In this document: piece after piece, positions 51,377 to 60,956 of the stretch | Position numbering within the stretch: position 1 is the first letter of the stretch | Layout: each line of letters starts with the position of its first letter | Assembly (NCBI GenBank): GCA_021805985.1 | Contig: JAJZDN010000020.1 | Span: forward strand, 1-64,000 | Origin: Planctomycetota bacterium | Lineage (GTDB): Bacteria > Planctomycetota > Phycisphaerae > WQYP01 | Length of the DNA: 64,000 nt | Reading direction: 5' to 3' | The notes under the pieces: generated by a model | What the model saw: the letters and a program-made list of their open reading frames with translations, nothing else | Database searches by the model: none | Told to the model about the DNA's origin: nothing | Translations under genes and position numbers: made by a program

Positions 51377-51733
51377 TATCCGCGGCTAATGGAGTGGCCG
51401 AGAGAGCCTCACAAACCTCGAGAGAGTGCGGTATCTCTGATAAGCAGGACTTTAGGTTAGTTTCGGTTTGGTGCCGAGGCCTGTTTGTTTTGGCGATTGG
51501 TATTTGCGATGGTTGTTCTGAAGGTGCACCGGAACATCAGTTAGCAGGTAATCAATGTGTTCAGGCAGACAAAGCTCTGGGCAGCGAATCAAACTTATTA
51601 ATTGGAAATCATCCTGAACTTGCAGTTGGGTTGTTTCAACTGTGCGGGAAGATTCTCCACAAGGGACAATTTGGGGCAGGTTGCGGACGATGATGAGAGC
51701 ACCTCCATCCCAAGAACCGAAAAGGAAAAATAC
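51377..51733 (+). other. Long untranslated leader of the PEP-CTERM-type gene
   Basis: About 357 bases separate the promoter and the gene. The part at 51390-51440 contains GGAGTGGCCGAGAGAGCC, and several short complementary segments occur (for example GGCCG / CGGTTTGGTGCCGAGGCC near 51465-51482), so it may fold. I do not match it to a known riboswitch or to a tRNA, since the T-loop is absent. The stretch 50980-51347 between the subtilase and this promoter holds no gene that I can see. Confidence 0.35.
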
Positions 51734-52399
51734 ATGAATTACAAACTTGGCAAAATTGGCATAGGTCTCGCGGGGGCGGTAGCTGCCGTGGCGTTGATCT
51801 CCGGTGGCGTCCAGAACGCTAATGCGGAGTTGATTGTGACGTACACCGGGGCGACGCATCCGGTGGAGTCCACCGGATGGAACTACGGTTACACCCTCAG
51901 CACAGGCAGCGTTTCCGGCGGTTATGCGGCCATCGATCAGAACGACTACTTTGTGTTGGTCGGATTCGACGGTTATGTGAGCACCAACATCGGCTCCGAT
52001 TGGACGGTCAGCCAGATTAACAGCAGCTCGACTGGCCTGCCCTCGAGTCTGTCTTACTCCGGTAACAAAATCTTCACATCACTGGGAAATTCCGTGGCTG
52101 GTGCTGGCTTGATCCCAAATACAAATGATCTGTTGTTTACGTATTCAGCCCCGTCCGGCACAATCTTTTCGCCGCTATCCTTCGACGTTGTATCGACCGT
52201 TGGCACGACGCTTCCGTCAACTGAGCTTGGGAACTACACTCACGACTCGACGGTCAGTTCAAACTCGATTATTGTTCCCGGGACCAGTTCAACTCCGGCT
52301 GGCCCGCTTCCCCTTCCTGCTGCTTTCTGGCCTGGTCTTATGACGTTGGGCGGAATGGCTGTGGTCGGTGGACTGCGGTTGCGTCGCCGGACGGTCTGA
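51734..52399 (+). CDS. Secreted protein with a PEP-CTERM-like C-terminus
   Basis: The 221-residue protein has a signal peptide (LAGAVAAVALISGGVQNANA) and a C-terminal sorting-type tail (PLPLPAAFWPGLMTLGGMAVVGGLRLRRRTV), a hydrophobic stretch bounded by a P-rich motif and an Arg cluster. Between them lies a Ser/Thr/Gly-rich, beta-type domain of about 150 residues with no catalytic motif. It should be exported and processed by the same exosortase as the neighbouring subtilase. The start at 51734 follows AAAGGAAAA. Confidence 0.65.
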   Translation: MNYKLGKIGIGLAGAVAAVALISGGVQNANAELIVTYTGATHPVESTGWNYGYTLSTGSVSGGYAAIDQNDYFVLVGFDGYVSTNIGSDWTVSQINSSSTGLPSSLSYSGNKIFTSLGNSVAGAGLIPNTNDLLFTYSAPSGTIFSPLSFDVVSTVGTTLPSTELGNYTHDSTVSSNSIIVPGTSSTPAGPLPLPAAFWPGLMTLGGMAVVGGLRLRRRTV

Positions 52400-52448
52400 T
52401 TGATCTGATTCAGTGCATCCGAATCAGGGATATCCTATAAGAACAATC

Positions 52449-52490
52449 AAGCCGGGTTTATCGCGTAAGCGGTAGCCCGGCTTTTCTTTT
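52449..52490 (+). terminator. Rho-independent terminator
   Basis: AAGCCGGG (52449-52456) pairs with CCCGGCTT (52476-52483) over a 19-base loop, followed by a T-rich tract. It ends the PEP-CTERM-type gene 50 bases after its stop. Confidence 0.7.
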
Positions 52491-52516
52491 TCCGTTTTCC
52501 TCTCTATGATTCAGTT

Positions 52517-53149
52517 ATGAAAATCAGTACCAATACCGGCGGCTTAGCGGCGACAAATGCTTACTTGATTGCCGATGAAAATACCGGCGAGGCGGCCATT
52601 ATTGACGCGCCGCAAAATACCGTCTTGCCCCTGCTGAACGTGGCGAAACATCACGGATGGAATATTCGATATCTGTTGCTTACCCATGGCCATTGGGATC
52701 ATACCAGTGACCATAAGGTGGTAACCGATGCCTACCCCGATGCAAAGGTGCTGATTCACGCCCTCGATGAACCAAAACTTATCACGCCCGGAAGTATGAT
52801 TTTTTCTCTGCCCTATAAAATTCCGCCGCGCAAGGCCGATGGATATCTGGAGGATGGCAAAACGATCAAAATTGGCAACCTGGAATTTCAGATTATCTTT
52901 ACGCCGGGCCATTCACCGGGACATGTGGTGCTGTACTGCCCCACCGAATCACTGCTGATCGCCGGTGATCTGCTTTTTGCCGGAGCGGTTGGCCGCACCG
53001 ATCTGCCCGATTCCGATCCGGCGGCTATGGAAATTTCCCTCCAGCGCGTAGCCCAACTGCCGAACAATACAACTGTCCGCCCCGGCCACGGCCCACCGAC
53101 AACCATTGGCCAAGAGAAATTGTCCAATCCATTTTTGCAAAGCCAATAA
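52517..53149 (+). CDS. Metallo-beta-lactamase-fold hydrolase (glyoxalase II-like)
   Basis: The 210-residue product has the di-metal motif THGHWDH (HxHxDH) at about 56-62, then TPGHSPGHV, IAGDLLFAGAVGRTDLP and a C-terminal RPGHGPPT, the metal-binding set of the MBL fold. The short form and GRTDLP motif resemble the glyoxalase II-like or YcbL-type group. Substrate unknown. It stands alone, downstream of the terminator. Confidence 0.8.
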   Translation: MKISTNTGGLAATNAYLIADENTGEAAIIDAPQNTVLPLLNVAKHHGWNIRYLLLTHGHWDHTSDHKVVTDAYPDAKVLIHALDEPKLITPGSMIFSLPYKIPPRKADGYLEDGKTIKIGNLEFQIIFTPGHSPGHVVLYCPTESLLIAGDLLFAGAVGRTDLPDSDPAAMEISLQRVAQLPNNTTVRPGHGPPTTIGQEKLSNPFLQSQ

Positions 53150-53295
53150 AATCTCGCATCCGCGGCCCAAGCTTGTGGCAGCAGCGGAGAATTATCATGC
53201 GTCAGGAACGTACGCTTTCGATGTAATTTTCCTGCGGCGTGGTCGCGGTAATTCGGGCAGCGGAGCCGGACAAAGTTTAACCGTTAGTAGAAGCT

Positions 53296-54411
53296 TTACC
53301 GCAACTTGACCGTCGCCAACGCGATGGCGGCAAACAGCGCGGAAAGCAGCCAGAATCGTACAACAATTTGAGGTTCGCTCCATCCTTTGAGATGAAAGTG
53401 ATGATGAATCGGACTGCATAAAAATACTTTTTTTCCGTGCGTGGCTTTGAAGTAGCCCACCTGAATCATCACACTCATCGCTTCTATAACAAATATCCCC
53501 CCCACCACCAGCAGCATAGGTTCCTGTCGAATGACAATCGCGACGTACCCCACCACCCCGCCCAGTGCCAGCGAGCCAGTATCCCCCATGAATACCTGCG
53601 CGGGGTTACAGTTAAACCAGAGAAATCCCAGACAGGAGCCTGTGATTGACCCGCAGATAATGGCCAATTCTCCCGCATCGCGAATGTGGTTGAAGTTTAG
53701 ATTCGCAGCCCACCGGGCATCGCCGGTGACATAGGCCAAAATCATAAATGCAAATGCAACAATGGCCATGCAGCCACTGGCCAGGCCATCCATGCCATCG
53801 GTCAAATTAACCGCATTACTGGTTCCGGTGATTACCACGACGGAGATAATGGCAAAAAGCCACGTGGGTAAAACGATGTCGCGCGGCAAAAACGGCCAGT
53901 TGAGGTAATGGGCCTGATCATATTTTCCATGGTAGTAAATAAACAATGCCAACAGCACACCTAAGCCAATCTGAAAAACCATTTTCTCCCACCAGAACAG
54001 TCCGTCGCGGCTGCCTGGAATCCGCCGCTTGGCGGTCAGCTTCAGCCAGTCATCCACGCCGCCGAGCGTCCCCAGATAAATCAGACACAACAGCCCCATC
54101 CGCACGTAAAAATTGTCCAGGCGTGCGAAGATCAGCGTTGTCACAAAAATGCTTAAAATAATCAGCATGCCCCCCATCGTGGGCGTGTTGGCTTTCGAAC
54201 TGGTCAAGGCGTTGATCTGGGCATGGTTAAACTCCGGCTGATCACCCAGCTTTTGCCGGCGCAGCCATTCTATCGTTGGCTTGCCTGCCACAAGCACCAT
54301 CAGAAAGCTGAAAATAATGGCCAGCGCCGAGCGGAAAATAACCACGTCGATGGGCCAATGCCCCGGCAGCCAATGATGTCCCGCCATCCATGTATATAAC
54401 AAATACAACAA
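53296..54411 (-). CDS. mraY: Phospho-N-acetylmuramoyl-pentapeptide transferase
   Basis: The 371-residue polytopic protein carries the MraY motifs KANTPTMGG, NAVNLTDGMDGLA (Asp cluster) and IHHHFHLKGW. It transfers phospho-MurNAc-pentapeptide to undecaprenyl phosphate to give lipid I at the inner membrane. It is the last gene of the minus-strand cell-wall block and follows murF by 25 bases. Confidence 0.95.
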   Translation of the reverse strand: MLYLLYTWMAGHHWLPGHWPIDVVIFRSALAIIFSFLMVLVAGKPTIEWLRRQKLGDQPEFNHAQINALTSSKANTPTMGGMLIILSIFVTTLIFARLDNFYVRMGLLCLIYLGTLGGVDDWLKLTAKRRIPGSRDGLFWWEKMVFQIGLGVLLALFIYYHGKYDQAHYLNWPFLPRDIVLPTWLFAIISVVVITGTSNAVNLTDGMDGLASGCMAIVAFAFMILAYVTGDARWAANLNFNHIRDAGELAIICGSITGSCLGFLWFNCNPAQVFMGDTGSLALGGVVGYVAIVIRQEPMLLVVGGIFVIEAMSVMIQVGYFKATHGKKVFLCSPIHHHFHLKGWSEPQIVVRFWLLSALFAAIALATVKLR

Positions 54412-54436
54412 AAGTAATAATCCTCCAGGTATTGAA

Positions 54437-55858
54437 TTACGCGGTGCCTGTGGGAATTTGTTCCGTTGCCCGCATCATGTCCAGTACTTTTTCCAACCGC
54501 GTCCCACGGGATGCCTTAAGCAGTATCACATCCGATGGCCTAAGCAGTTCGGGCAGTTTTGCCGCGGCAGTTCCGGCATCGGAAAAATGATGAACCTCCA
54601 TACCCATCACCCGCGCTTCATTGGCGGCATGAAGCATCAATGGCCCGACAAATACCAGTAAATCGATGGGACTTTCCGCCGCAAGCCGACCGATTTGCCG
54701 GTGCAACTCCTCTGACTGTGCCCCCAGTTCCAACATATCGCCCAGCAGGGCCACGCGACGGGGGCGTCCCTCAACCGCGTCGGGCAGTGCTAAAGTTGCA
54801 AACATTTTAATAGCTGCCGCCATACTGGTTGGATTCGCATTATAAGCATCATTGATAATCAAATGGCCGGCAATCCGTACCGGCTCAAGTCGCATGGAAG
54901 CGGGTTTCACCGCGCGCAGGCCGACTTGAATTTCCTCATCCGTCAGGCCCATACGCCGGGCAACGCCAATGGCCAGCATCGCGTTGAATACATTATGCCG
55001 CCCAAGCAACGGCAGATGATACGCTGCGCGACCATTGACCACAAAATTTGTCCCAGCCAGCGCCTCATGAATTTCCGTGGCTTCCATATCCGCACCGGAA
55101 CCGCCATGACCAACAGTGAACCGCGGCCCGCGGGTTAAGCGCAACGCATTAAGCAACTCGGGAGAATCATTGGTTAATAATAAAATGCCATCCGGAGCGA
55201 CAAACCGCGCCAAGGACGCCTCTTCGTGGGCCACGTGAACAATATCCGTAAGAAATTCCAGATGCTCTAAGCCCACCCCGGTAATAACCACAATGTCCGG
55301 TGCCGCCACCTGCCCCAGCGCCTCAACCTCACCAGGCGCGTTGGTGCCCACTTCCAGCACCACATATTCGTGCTGCGGTTGCACCGAAAGCAGAGTTAAG
55401 GGCAGACCGATATTATTATTGAAACTCCGGGGGCTGGCGACACCCGAAAATCGCTGGGATAAAAGCGTGTGAATAATCTGCTTGGTCGTGGTTTTTCCAT
55501 TGGACCCACCCACTGCTACAACCTTCGCCCGTAATTCCCGACGATAGGCCGCAGCCAGACGATTTAAACCGCGAACCGTATCATCACATTGCAAAATAGT
55601 TACTGAAGCAGAAGTCGCGGCTGCTATCACTGCGTCATCCGGCGCGCGCGAAACCAGGATACCGGCCGCCCCGGAGTCCATCACGGCGGAAATAAAATTA
55701 TGGCCATCAAAATTTGGTCCGCTGATGGCAATAAATAGATCGCCCGGCTGCATATCCCGGCTATCGGTGCTGATGCGCCCCGTAAATTCACGCGTGCCGC
55801 GGGCCAGCCAGCGGCTTAGCGTTACTCGGCGAATTTGCTGAAATGGCCATGGCTTCAT
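54437..55858 (-). CDS. murF: UDP-N-acetylmuramoyl-tripeptide--D-alanyl-D-alanine ligase
   Basis: The 473-residue Mur ligase has the ATP loop VVAVGGSNGKTTTKQII, the HLEFLTDI-type middle domain and a C-terminal DAYNANPTSMAAAIK motif typical of MurF. It adds D-Ala-D-Ala to the UDP-MurNAc-tripeptide. It overlaps the preceding murE by four bases, so the two are translated together. Confidence 0.93.
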   Translation of the reverse strand: MKPWPFQQIRRVTLSRWLARGTREFTGRISTDSRDMQPGDLFIAISGPNFDGHNFISAVMDSGAAGILVSRAPDDAVIAAATSASVTILQCDDTVRGLNRLAAAYRRELRAKVVAVGGSNGKTTTKQIIHTLLSQRFSGVASPRSFNNNIGLPLTLLSVQPQHEYVVLEVGTNAPGEVEALGQVAAPDIVVITGVGLEHLEFLTDIVHVAHEEASLARFVAPDGILLLTNDSPELLNALRLTRGPRFTVGHGGSGADMEATEIHEALAGTNFVVNGRAAYHLPLLGRHNVFNAMLAIGVARRMGLTDEEIQVGLRAVKPASMRLEPVRIAGHLIINDAYNANPTSMAAAIKMFATLALPDAVEGRPRRVALLGDMLELGAQSEELHRQIGRLAAESPIDLLVFVGPLMLHAANEARVMGMEVHHFSDAGTAAAKLPELLRPSDVILLKASRGTRLEKVLDMMRATEQIPTGTA

Positions 55859-57384
55859 GTTGTACCGTTCGTTTGTAAACCCATCCGCCCTGTCAGTGCC
55901 CTTTGCGCATGCTCAACATCATCAAAATGATACCGGCTTGTGCCGATGATCTGGTAATTTTCATGTCCCTTCCCGGCCAGCAGCACCACATCGCCCGGCT
56001 GCGCATAATCAACTGCGGCACAGATGGCCTGGGCGCGATCTGGAATAACCGCAACGCGCCCGCCCAGATTTCCGGAAAATCCGGAGAGGATCTGCTCTAT
56101 GATAACCGATGATCCTTCAGTGCGCGGATTGTCATCGGTGACGATAATCTTATCCGCCAGGCGCTGGGCCACTGCGGCCATCTTCGGCCGCTTTGTGGCA
56201 TCACGATCGCCGCCGCAACCAAATACACAGATAATTTTTCCACTGGTAAAGCCGCGCACAGCAGTCAACACATTTTCCAGTGCATCATGCGTATGAGCGT
56301 AGTCCACCAACACGGAAAATGGCAACTCCTCACGCCGCAAACCCGTGGGAACTACCCGCTGCAATCGGCCGGGAACAATATCTCCGCCTTGCAGACCGGA
56401 AATAATAGAGTCCCATGAAATGTCCGCCGCACGGCACGCAGCCATGGCGCAAAGAATATTCTGCACGTTATGCCGCCCCACCAGGGCGGTTTGCAGGTTC
56501 AACGTCTCGCCGGTGCATGCGCGAACAGCCAGTTCCATGCCGGTTGAATTCATCGTGGCAATGTTGCAGGAATAATCCGCATCACACTGTATGCCATACG
56601 ATATTTTTCTTGCCCGGCAATCCCGGACCATCCGGGCGCTCCACGAATCCTGGGCGTTGATAATCGCAAAGGCCTGCGGCCCCAAAGATTCAAACAGCCG
56701 CGCCTTGGCGTCCGCGTATTTTTCCATAGTACCGTGATAATCTAAATGATCGCCCGTGAGATTGCTGAACATAGCAACTTGCACATTCAAGCCAGCGAGT
56801 CGATTCTGTGCCAACGCATGGCTGCTGGCCTCCAGCGCCACAACTTGCACGCCATGATCACGCATGCGGGCTAACAGTGCGGCAAGTTCCACAGGGCCGG
56901 GCGTGGTCATAGGGCTTTCCACGACGGTTTTGCCGTCATCAAGCTGTACCGTACCAATCAATCCGCAGGGAATAGATGCCTTCTGCATGATGCTGCGGAT
57001 AAGATAGGTCGTGGTCGTTTTGCCGTTAGTTCCGGTTACTGCCATGACTTTCATATCACGCGCCGGAAAGTTGTAAATTGCCTGCGCTAAAAACCCCAGC
57101 GCTTGGGCCGGAGAATCACATGCGACAATCGCCACTTTGCCATCCGACGGCACGTACTGCGGCAAATCGGTGACAATCGCCACGGCTCCGTGCTTGATAG
57201 CCTCGGAGATAAATCCCTGGCCGCTATTTTTACTTCCGGTTTTGGCGACAAATAAATCCCCCGGCTGCACCGTGCGTGAATCTTCCACAACACGGGAAAC
57301 TACTGGATCAACAATGGCAGCATCGCTGGGCATTTTCCGCAGCGGAATAATCACAGATTCCATGAGGTTACTAAGTTTCATCAT
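55855..57384 (-). CDS. murE: UDP-N-acetylmuramoyl-tripeptide synthetase
   Basis: This 509-residue Mur ligase has AVTGTNGKTTTTYLIRSI, ASSHALAQNRL and a DNPRTE motif in the C-terminal domain (VTDDNPRTEGSSVI), the last being the meso-diaminopimelate-recognising motif of MurE, so the cell wall is probably of the mDAP type. It overlaps ftsI by one base and murF by four. Confidence 0.93.
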   Translation of the reverse strand: MMKLSNLMESVIIPLRKMPSDAAIVDPVVSRVVEDSRTVQPGDLFVAKTGSKNSGQGFISEAIKHGAVAIVTDLPQYVPSDGKVAIVACDSPAQALGFLAQAIYNFPARDMKVMAVTGTNGKTTTTYLIRSIMQKASIPCGLIGTVQLDDGKTVVESPMTTPGPVELAALLARMRDHGVQVVALEASSHALAQNRLAGLNVQVAMFSNLTGDHLDYHGTMEKYADAKARLFESLGPQAFAIINAQDSWSARMVRDCRARKISYGIQCDADYSCNIATMNSTGMELAVRACTGETLNLQTALVGRHNVQNILCAMAACRAADISWDSIISGLQGGDIVPGRLQRVVPTGLRREELPFSVLVDYAHTHDALENVLTAVRGFTSGKIICVFGCGGDRDATKRPKMAAVAQRLADKIIVTDDNPRTEGSSVIIEQILSGFSGNLGGRVAVIPDRAQAICAAVDYAQPGDVVLLAGKGHENYQIIGTSRYHFDDVEHAQRALTGRMGLQTNGTT

Positions 57385-59324
57385 CAGTGGCTCAATCCTT
57401 TGAGTCGCTTTAACAGGGACTCTTTACCCCACCATGGATCAGTTTTAGGCCCTTGATCTGGGGGCACCTGCAAGTACTGTAAAGACTTGGTCAGAATTTT
57501 AGAACACGCCGGCCCTGCGACCGTTCCACCAAAGTGCCCCAGATGCGGATCAGGCTCATGCACACACACCACGCAAATCAGCCGCGGATTGGGCCGCGGG
57601 CCGCCGGCAATAAAGGTGGCATTGTATTGATGGGCGTGATAACCATCCTGCCCGGCGATGGCGAGGTTGGCCGTGCCAGTCTTGCCAAACAACCGATATA
57701 GCGGTGAGATCGCATACTGCCCGGTGCCCTTCACCATCACTTGTTCCATGGCCCGGCGCACGAGCTTTTCGGTATGGCGCGGGACGATTTTTTTCCAGGG
57801 CTGCGGCCCGGCGATTTGCGACCAGGTTTCCAGTTTGCCGGGGCTGACTTCCACGGCTTTGACGATCTGCGGCGTAGGCAACCAGCCGCCGTTGGCAATG
57901 GTGCACAGGCCGCGCGCTAATTGTAAGGGCGTAACGGCAATACCATAACCGAAGGAAACACTGGTCTCCATACCTTTGGTCCACTGGGATTCCGGGCGGA
58001 CCATTCCGGGGGATTCGCCGGGTAGAACGCAACCGGTCATCTGTCCGAATCCAAAAGAATGGATCGCCTGATATTCCATGGGGATACCCATTTTCCAGCC
58101 AATTTGTGTCATACCGATGTTGCTTGAGTACACGAGAATGTTTTCCACCGTCAGGCTCGGCCATCCGCCCACATCTTCAATTAACCGGCCTGTCGGATCA
58201 CGATATCGACCGTTGTAAGTGTCGAAAACCGTGTTGAGCGTAACAACATGATTTTTCAGCGCCCATGACAAATTGTAAGGCTTAAAGACGGACCCCGGTT
58301 CATAAGGATCGGTTACGGCACGATTGCGCCAGAAATTCGATGGAGTTTTCTGGTAGTCATTAGGATTCAGTTCCGGATAATTGGCCATCGCCAGAATATC
58401 GCCGTTCCATGGATTCATCACAATAGCTACAGCACTGCGGGGCTTGAACTGCTTTCCAGCTTTATCAAGTTCATGCTGCGCGATTTGCTGGATCGTTGTA
58501 TCTAACGTCAGCCACACGCGCATGCCATCACTGGGCAGGCGGTATCCCTTTTTCTTGATCCATAACGCCCGTGCGGCGGCGTCTTTCACATACACCGCCT
58601 GCCCGCTGCGGCCCACCAGCAAAGAATTCAATTGCTCTTCCAATCCATTGAGGCCGGTTTCAGAATTGGCAAAGCCGATGACCTGCCCGGCAAAATCTCC
58701 CAGAGGATAAACGCGACGGGTAGAAAGTATAAAACCGATTCCATCGAGAGCATGGAAATATTCCTGCGCCAATACCGGATGATGATCGCGAAGCGCAATA
58801 CGGGATTGGGCGATCAAAGAATGTTTAACAGTTTCAAAATGGTGGTAGAAGGCATAATTGGCTCCACGTTTAAGCCAGACAAACCGCCGTAAATTGCCGT
58901 TGGTGTAATACAACCGGCTTTTAAGCCACGGGAGAAAATCCATCGGATTTTCATCCAGCACGCGCGCCATCGCAGGGGCCATGATTTTACGCGCTGCGAC
59001 AAGTTGCGCTCCGGACAGGGCATTAAGGACACCCTTGGGATCAAAAATATATCCCGGATCGGCAAACATGTTGTAAACCCGAACGCTGCCGGCAATGAGA
59101 GTGGAATCCGCTGTGTAGATTGATGCGCGACGCGCCATGAGCGTAACGCTCACATCATGTTGCGAGTGCAGGCTTCCCGCATCTGCACGCGTCACATGAG
59201 TTTGAATCCATATCACCCGGGCAGCCAGGCCCATTAACAGCGCCGCCGCAAAAAATAATACGATGGTGGAAAGCCGATCGGCTCTCTGCAATGCATTCCC
59301 TTGATTGTTGCGCTGTTCCGCCAT
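57384..59324 (-). CDS. ftsI: FtsI/PBP-type peptidoglycan transpeptidase
   Basis: The 646-residue penicillin-binding protein has an N-terminal helix (TIVLFFAAALLMGLAARVIWI), an N-terminal dimerisation domain and a transpeptidase domain with SVFK (EPGSVFKPY), SSN (YSSNIG) and KTG (FGKTGTANL). Its place in the block, ahead of murE-murF-mraY, identifies it as FtsI, the septal cross-linking enzyme. It lacks a PASTA domain. Most Planctomycetia lack ftsI, so its presence helps place the host in Phycisphaerae. Confidence 0.88.
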   Translation of the reverse strand: MAEQRNNQGNALQRADRLSTIVLFFAAALLMGLAARVIWIQTHVTRADAGSLHSQHDVSVTLMARRASIYTADSTLIAGSVRVYNMFADPGYIFDPKGVLNALSGAQLVAARKIMAPAMARVLDENPMDFLPWLKSRLYYTNGNLRRFVWLKRGANYAFYHHFETVKHSLIAQSRIALRDHHPVLAQEYFHALDGIGFILSTRRVYPLGDFAGQVIGFANSETGLNGLEEQLNSLLVGRSGQAVYVKDAAARALWIKKKGYRLPSDGMRVWLTLDTTIQQIAQHELDKAGKQFKPRSAVAIVMNPWNGDILAMANYPELNPNDYQKTPSNFWRNRAVTDPYEPGSVFKPYNLSWALKNHVVTLNTVFDTYNGRYRDPTGRLIEDVGGWPSLTVENILVYSSNIGMTQIGWKMGIPMEYQAIHSFGFGQMTGCVLPGESPGMVRPESQWTKGMETSVSFGYGIAVTPLQLARGLCTIANGGWLPTPQIVKAVEVSPGKLETWSQIAGPQPWKKIVPRHTEKLVRRAMEQVMVKGTGQYAISPLYRLFGKTGTANLAIAGQDGYHAHQYNATFIAGGPRPNPRLICVVCVHEPDPHLGHFGGTVAGPACSKILTKSLQYLQVPPDQGPKTDPWWGKESLLKRLKGLSH

Positions 59325-59473
59325 GGTATTTTTGCCTGCCCTTGTAGTGACTGTAACGATTTTTTACCCGGGATATAAAGCCTGGACCTTTTCCATAGCT
59401 TACGCTTTCTCCGCAGGTTGTCCGAGTAATTGCCGGGTTGCCACAGCCATTACTCGGAAAGGCTCCAGGCCGT

Positions 59474-59767
59474 TCACTGCGGAGACTTAAAGACCGGCGT
59501 TGCGTACACCATAACCCCGCCGGATGGAGCAGCGGGTTGCGTTGCAGCATCCTGGGCCCGCAGGGCTGCCAGTCGAGCGGACAGGCCTTGGGGATTCGTA
59601 TCGGCGGCGATTTTTGTCTGTTGATCCCAAAGAATCTGTTTGTGCCGCGCGATTTGCGCGGAAATTCGTGCGGATTGGCTCGTTAAATCCAGGCGCATTT
59701 GCCTAATACCGAACAGCAAACCCGCTGTGAGGAAAAAAGCGATTAAACAGGTAAGAATCTTGAACAT
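59474..59767 (-). CDS. FtsL-like division protein
   Basis: The 97-residue protein has one N-terminal helix (ILTCLIAFFLTAGLLFGI) followed by a heptad-like coiled coil (SARISAQIARHKQILWDQQTKIA) and a low-complexity tail. This is the size, topology and place (before ftsI) of FtsL, a short single-pass protein of the divisome. FtsL has little sequence conservation, so the call rests on position and shape. It is followed by an unassigned 150 bases before the ftsI start. RsmH and MraZ, which usually come next, are not here. Confidence 0.65.
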   Translation of the reverse strand: MFKILTCLIAFFLTAGLLFGIRQMRLDLTSQSARISAQIARHKQILWDQQTKIAADTNPQGLSARLAALRAQDAATQPAAPSGGVMVYATPVFKSPQ

Positions 59768-60014
59768 GTCCGAGCTGCCATCCTTGGCTTGAAAACTGGA
59801 TTAGATCCATCATCCTGACTTACGCACACAACCGCCAGGTTGGGAAACAACATCAGGTTAGGATTATAACCCATCGGATATCCGCAAGGAAAGTGAAGAG
59901 CTAGCACTGAAGAGATTTAACTTCCTGCACGCCACGAACGCCCCGAGCGATTAGTACGTATTCGCTTGGCAATACCTGACGTATAAGCTCTTGCATGCCC
60001 TAGCAGCTAGCCCG

Positions 60015-60227
60015 CTAGTCTTGGGAACCGGCGGTCTCCCCCGGCTGTGAAGCCTGAGGCTCACCGCGGAGTTCCAGAATCTTCACGCGCACTGCCTGGG
60101 CAGACTGCCGAATTTCCTGCATCACCTTTCGTACCCGCGTGCCGGCATTTTTATTGCCGCCTTCCGCCTTGGCAATATCTTCGGCCACTTGTTCGATCAA
60201 CTGTTTGAGTGTCTCGTATTCCTGCAT
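60015..60227 (-). CDS. Histone H1-like (Hc1) nucleoid protein
   Basis: The 70-residue protein reads MQEYETLKQLIEQVAEDIAKAEGGNKNAGTRVRKVMQEIRQSAQAVRVKILELRG. The pattern AEGGNK..AGTRVRK and the helical, basic character match chlamydial and planctomycete Hc1-type histone H1-like proteins, though the Lys/Ala-rich tail of the chlamydial form is missing. It starts at 60227 with an AAGGAGCG site and would bind DNA. It is upstream of the ftsL-like gene on the same strand. Confidence 0.65.
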   Translation of the reverse strand: MQEYETLKQLIEQVAEDIAKAEGGNKNAGTRVRKVMQEIRQSAQAVRVKILELRGEPQASQPGETAGSQD

Positions 60228-60956
60228 GGGATCGCGCTCCTTCACGATGAAGCCAACGCCTCGTCCCGGCAGATTACATCTGCAGCCGGAGAACAAAAAC
60301 GGGCGTCTCTATGTGATTATCGGATGTATACGCCCAATAATATCAGTGAAAAACTCGAAATTTTGTGTTTATTCGCATATATGTACATTTGGCGCCGCGC
60401 TGTGTGGCGATTTTTTTTGTCATAATCGGAGGTTCTATACCCGCGCCTCCGGGTTCGGCCGGGCGGGTGAATGCACGTGCGCGCGTAACAACTTCTCACA
60501 ACCTGGAGACCACAAATAGGCCGGAGGAGGTTTTTTCCCGTCTCGGTGATAGCCTCTCTTATGCACCAGCCTTATTTGCTCTACTGCTCACCTGTCTAAA
60601 AACATCTGCTCTAATCAGGCCGCCGCCCGATTGGAGCAATGAAAGTAGAGAGTTGAGAGTAGACCGCAGGGGTTGACACGTCTCGGCGATAGCCTCTCTT
60701 ATGCACCAGCCGTATTTGCTCTACTGCTCACCTGTCTAAATTCTCCTGCTCTAATCGGGCCGCCGCCCGATTGGAGCAATGAAAGTAGAGAGTTGAGAGT
60801 AGACCGCAGGGGTTGACACGTCTCGGCGATAGCCTCTCTTATGCACCAGCCGTATTTGCTCTACTGCTCACCTGTCTAAATTCTCCTGCTCTAATCGGGC
60901 CGCAGCCCGATTAGACTTGAGGTTCTGATAACTTTATGGCAAGATAATGAAAGAAC
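60228..60956. other. Repeat-bearing gap between the histone-like gene and tRNA-Leu
   Basis: This 729-base stretch holds the 140-bp tandem repeat described separately. The first 300 bases (to about 60530) have no gene that I can support, only AT-rich tracts near 60345-60420. Confidence 0.5.
60540..60920. repeat. Direct tandem repeat of 140 bp, about 2.7 copies, with a stem-loop
   Basis: The start of each unit, TCTCGGYGATAGCCTCTC, lies at 60541, 60681 and 60821, so the period is 140 bases. Each full unit ends GGGGTTGACACG, so a TTGACA box lies just before the next unit. It also holds a perfect stem (GCTCTAATCGGGC with GCCCGATTGGAGC, one T-G pair; loop CCGCC-type) and a 12-residue frame (MHQPYLLYCSPV). 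The third unit ends after its hairpin's 5' half at about 60915, near the tRNA gene. Confidence 0.85.

Noticed and set aside
51390-51460. Possible tRNA-Ser-like sequence (GGAGTGGCCGAGAGAGCC)
   Set aside because: It has no T-loop GGTTCGAATCC and no matching acceptor stem; the resemblance is to the 5' end only.
60540-60920. CRISPR array
   Set aside because: The repeat unit is 140 bp and copies are contiguous; there are no short repeats separated by unique spacers and no cas genes in the window.
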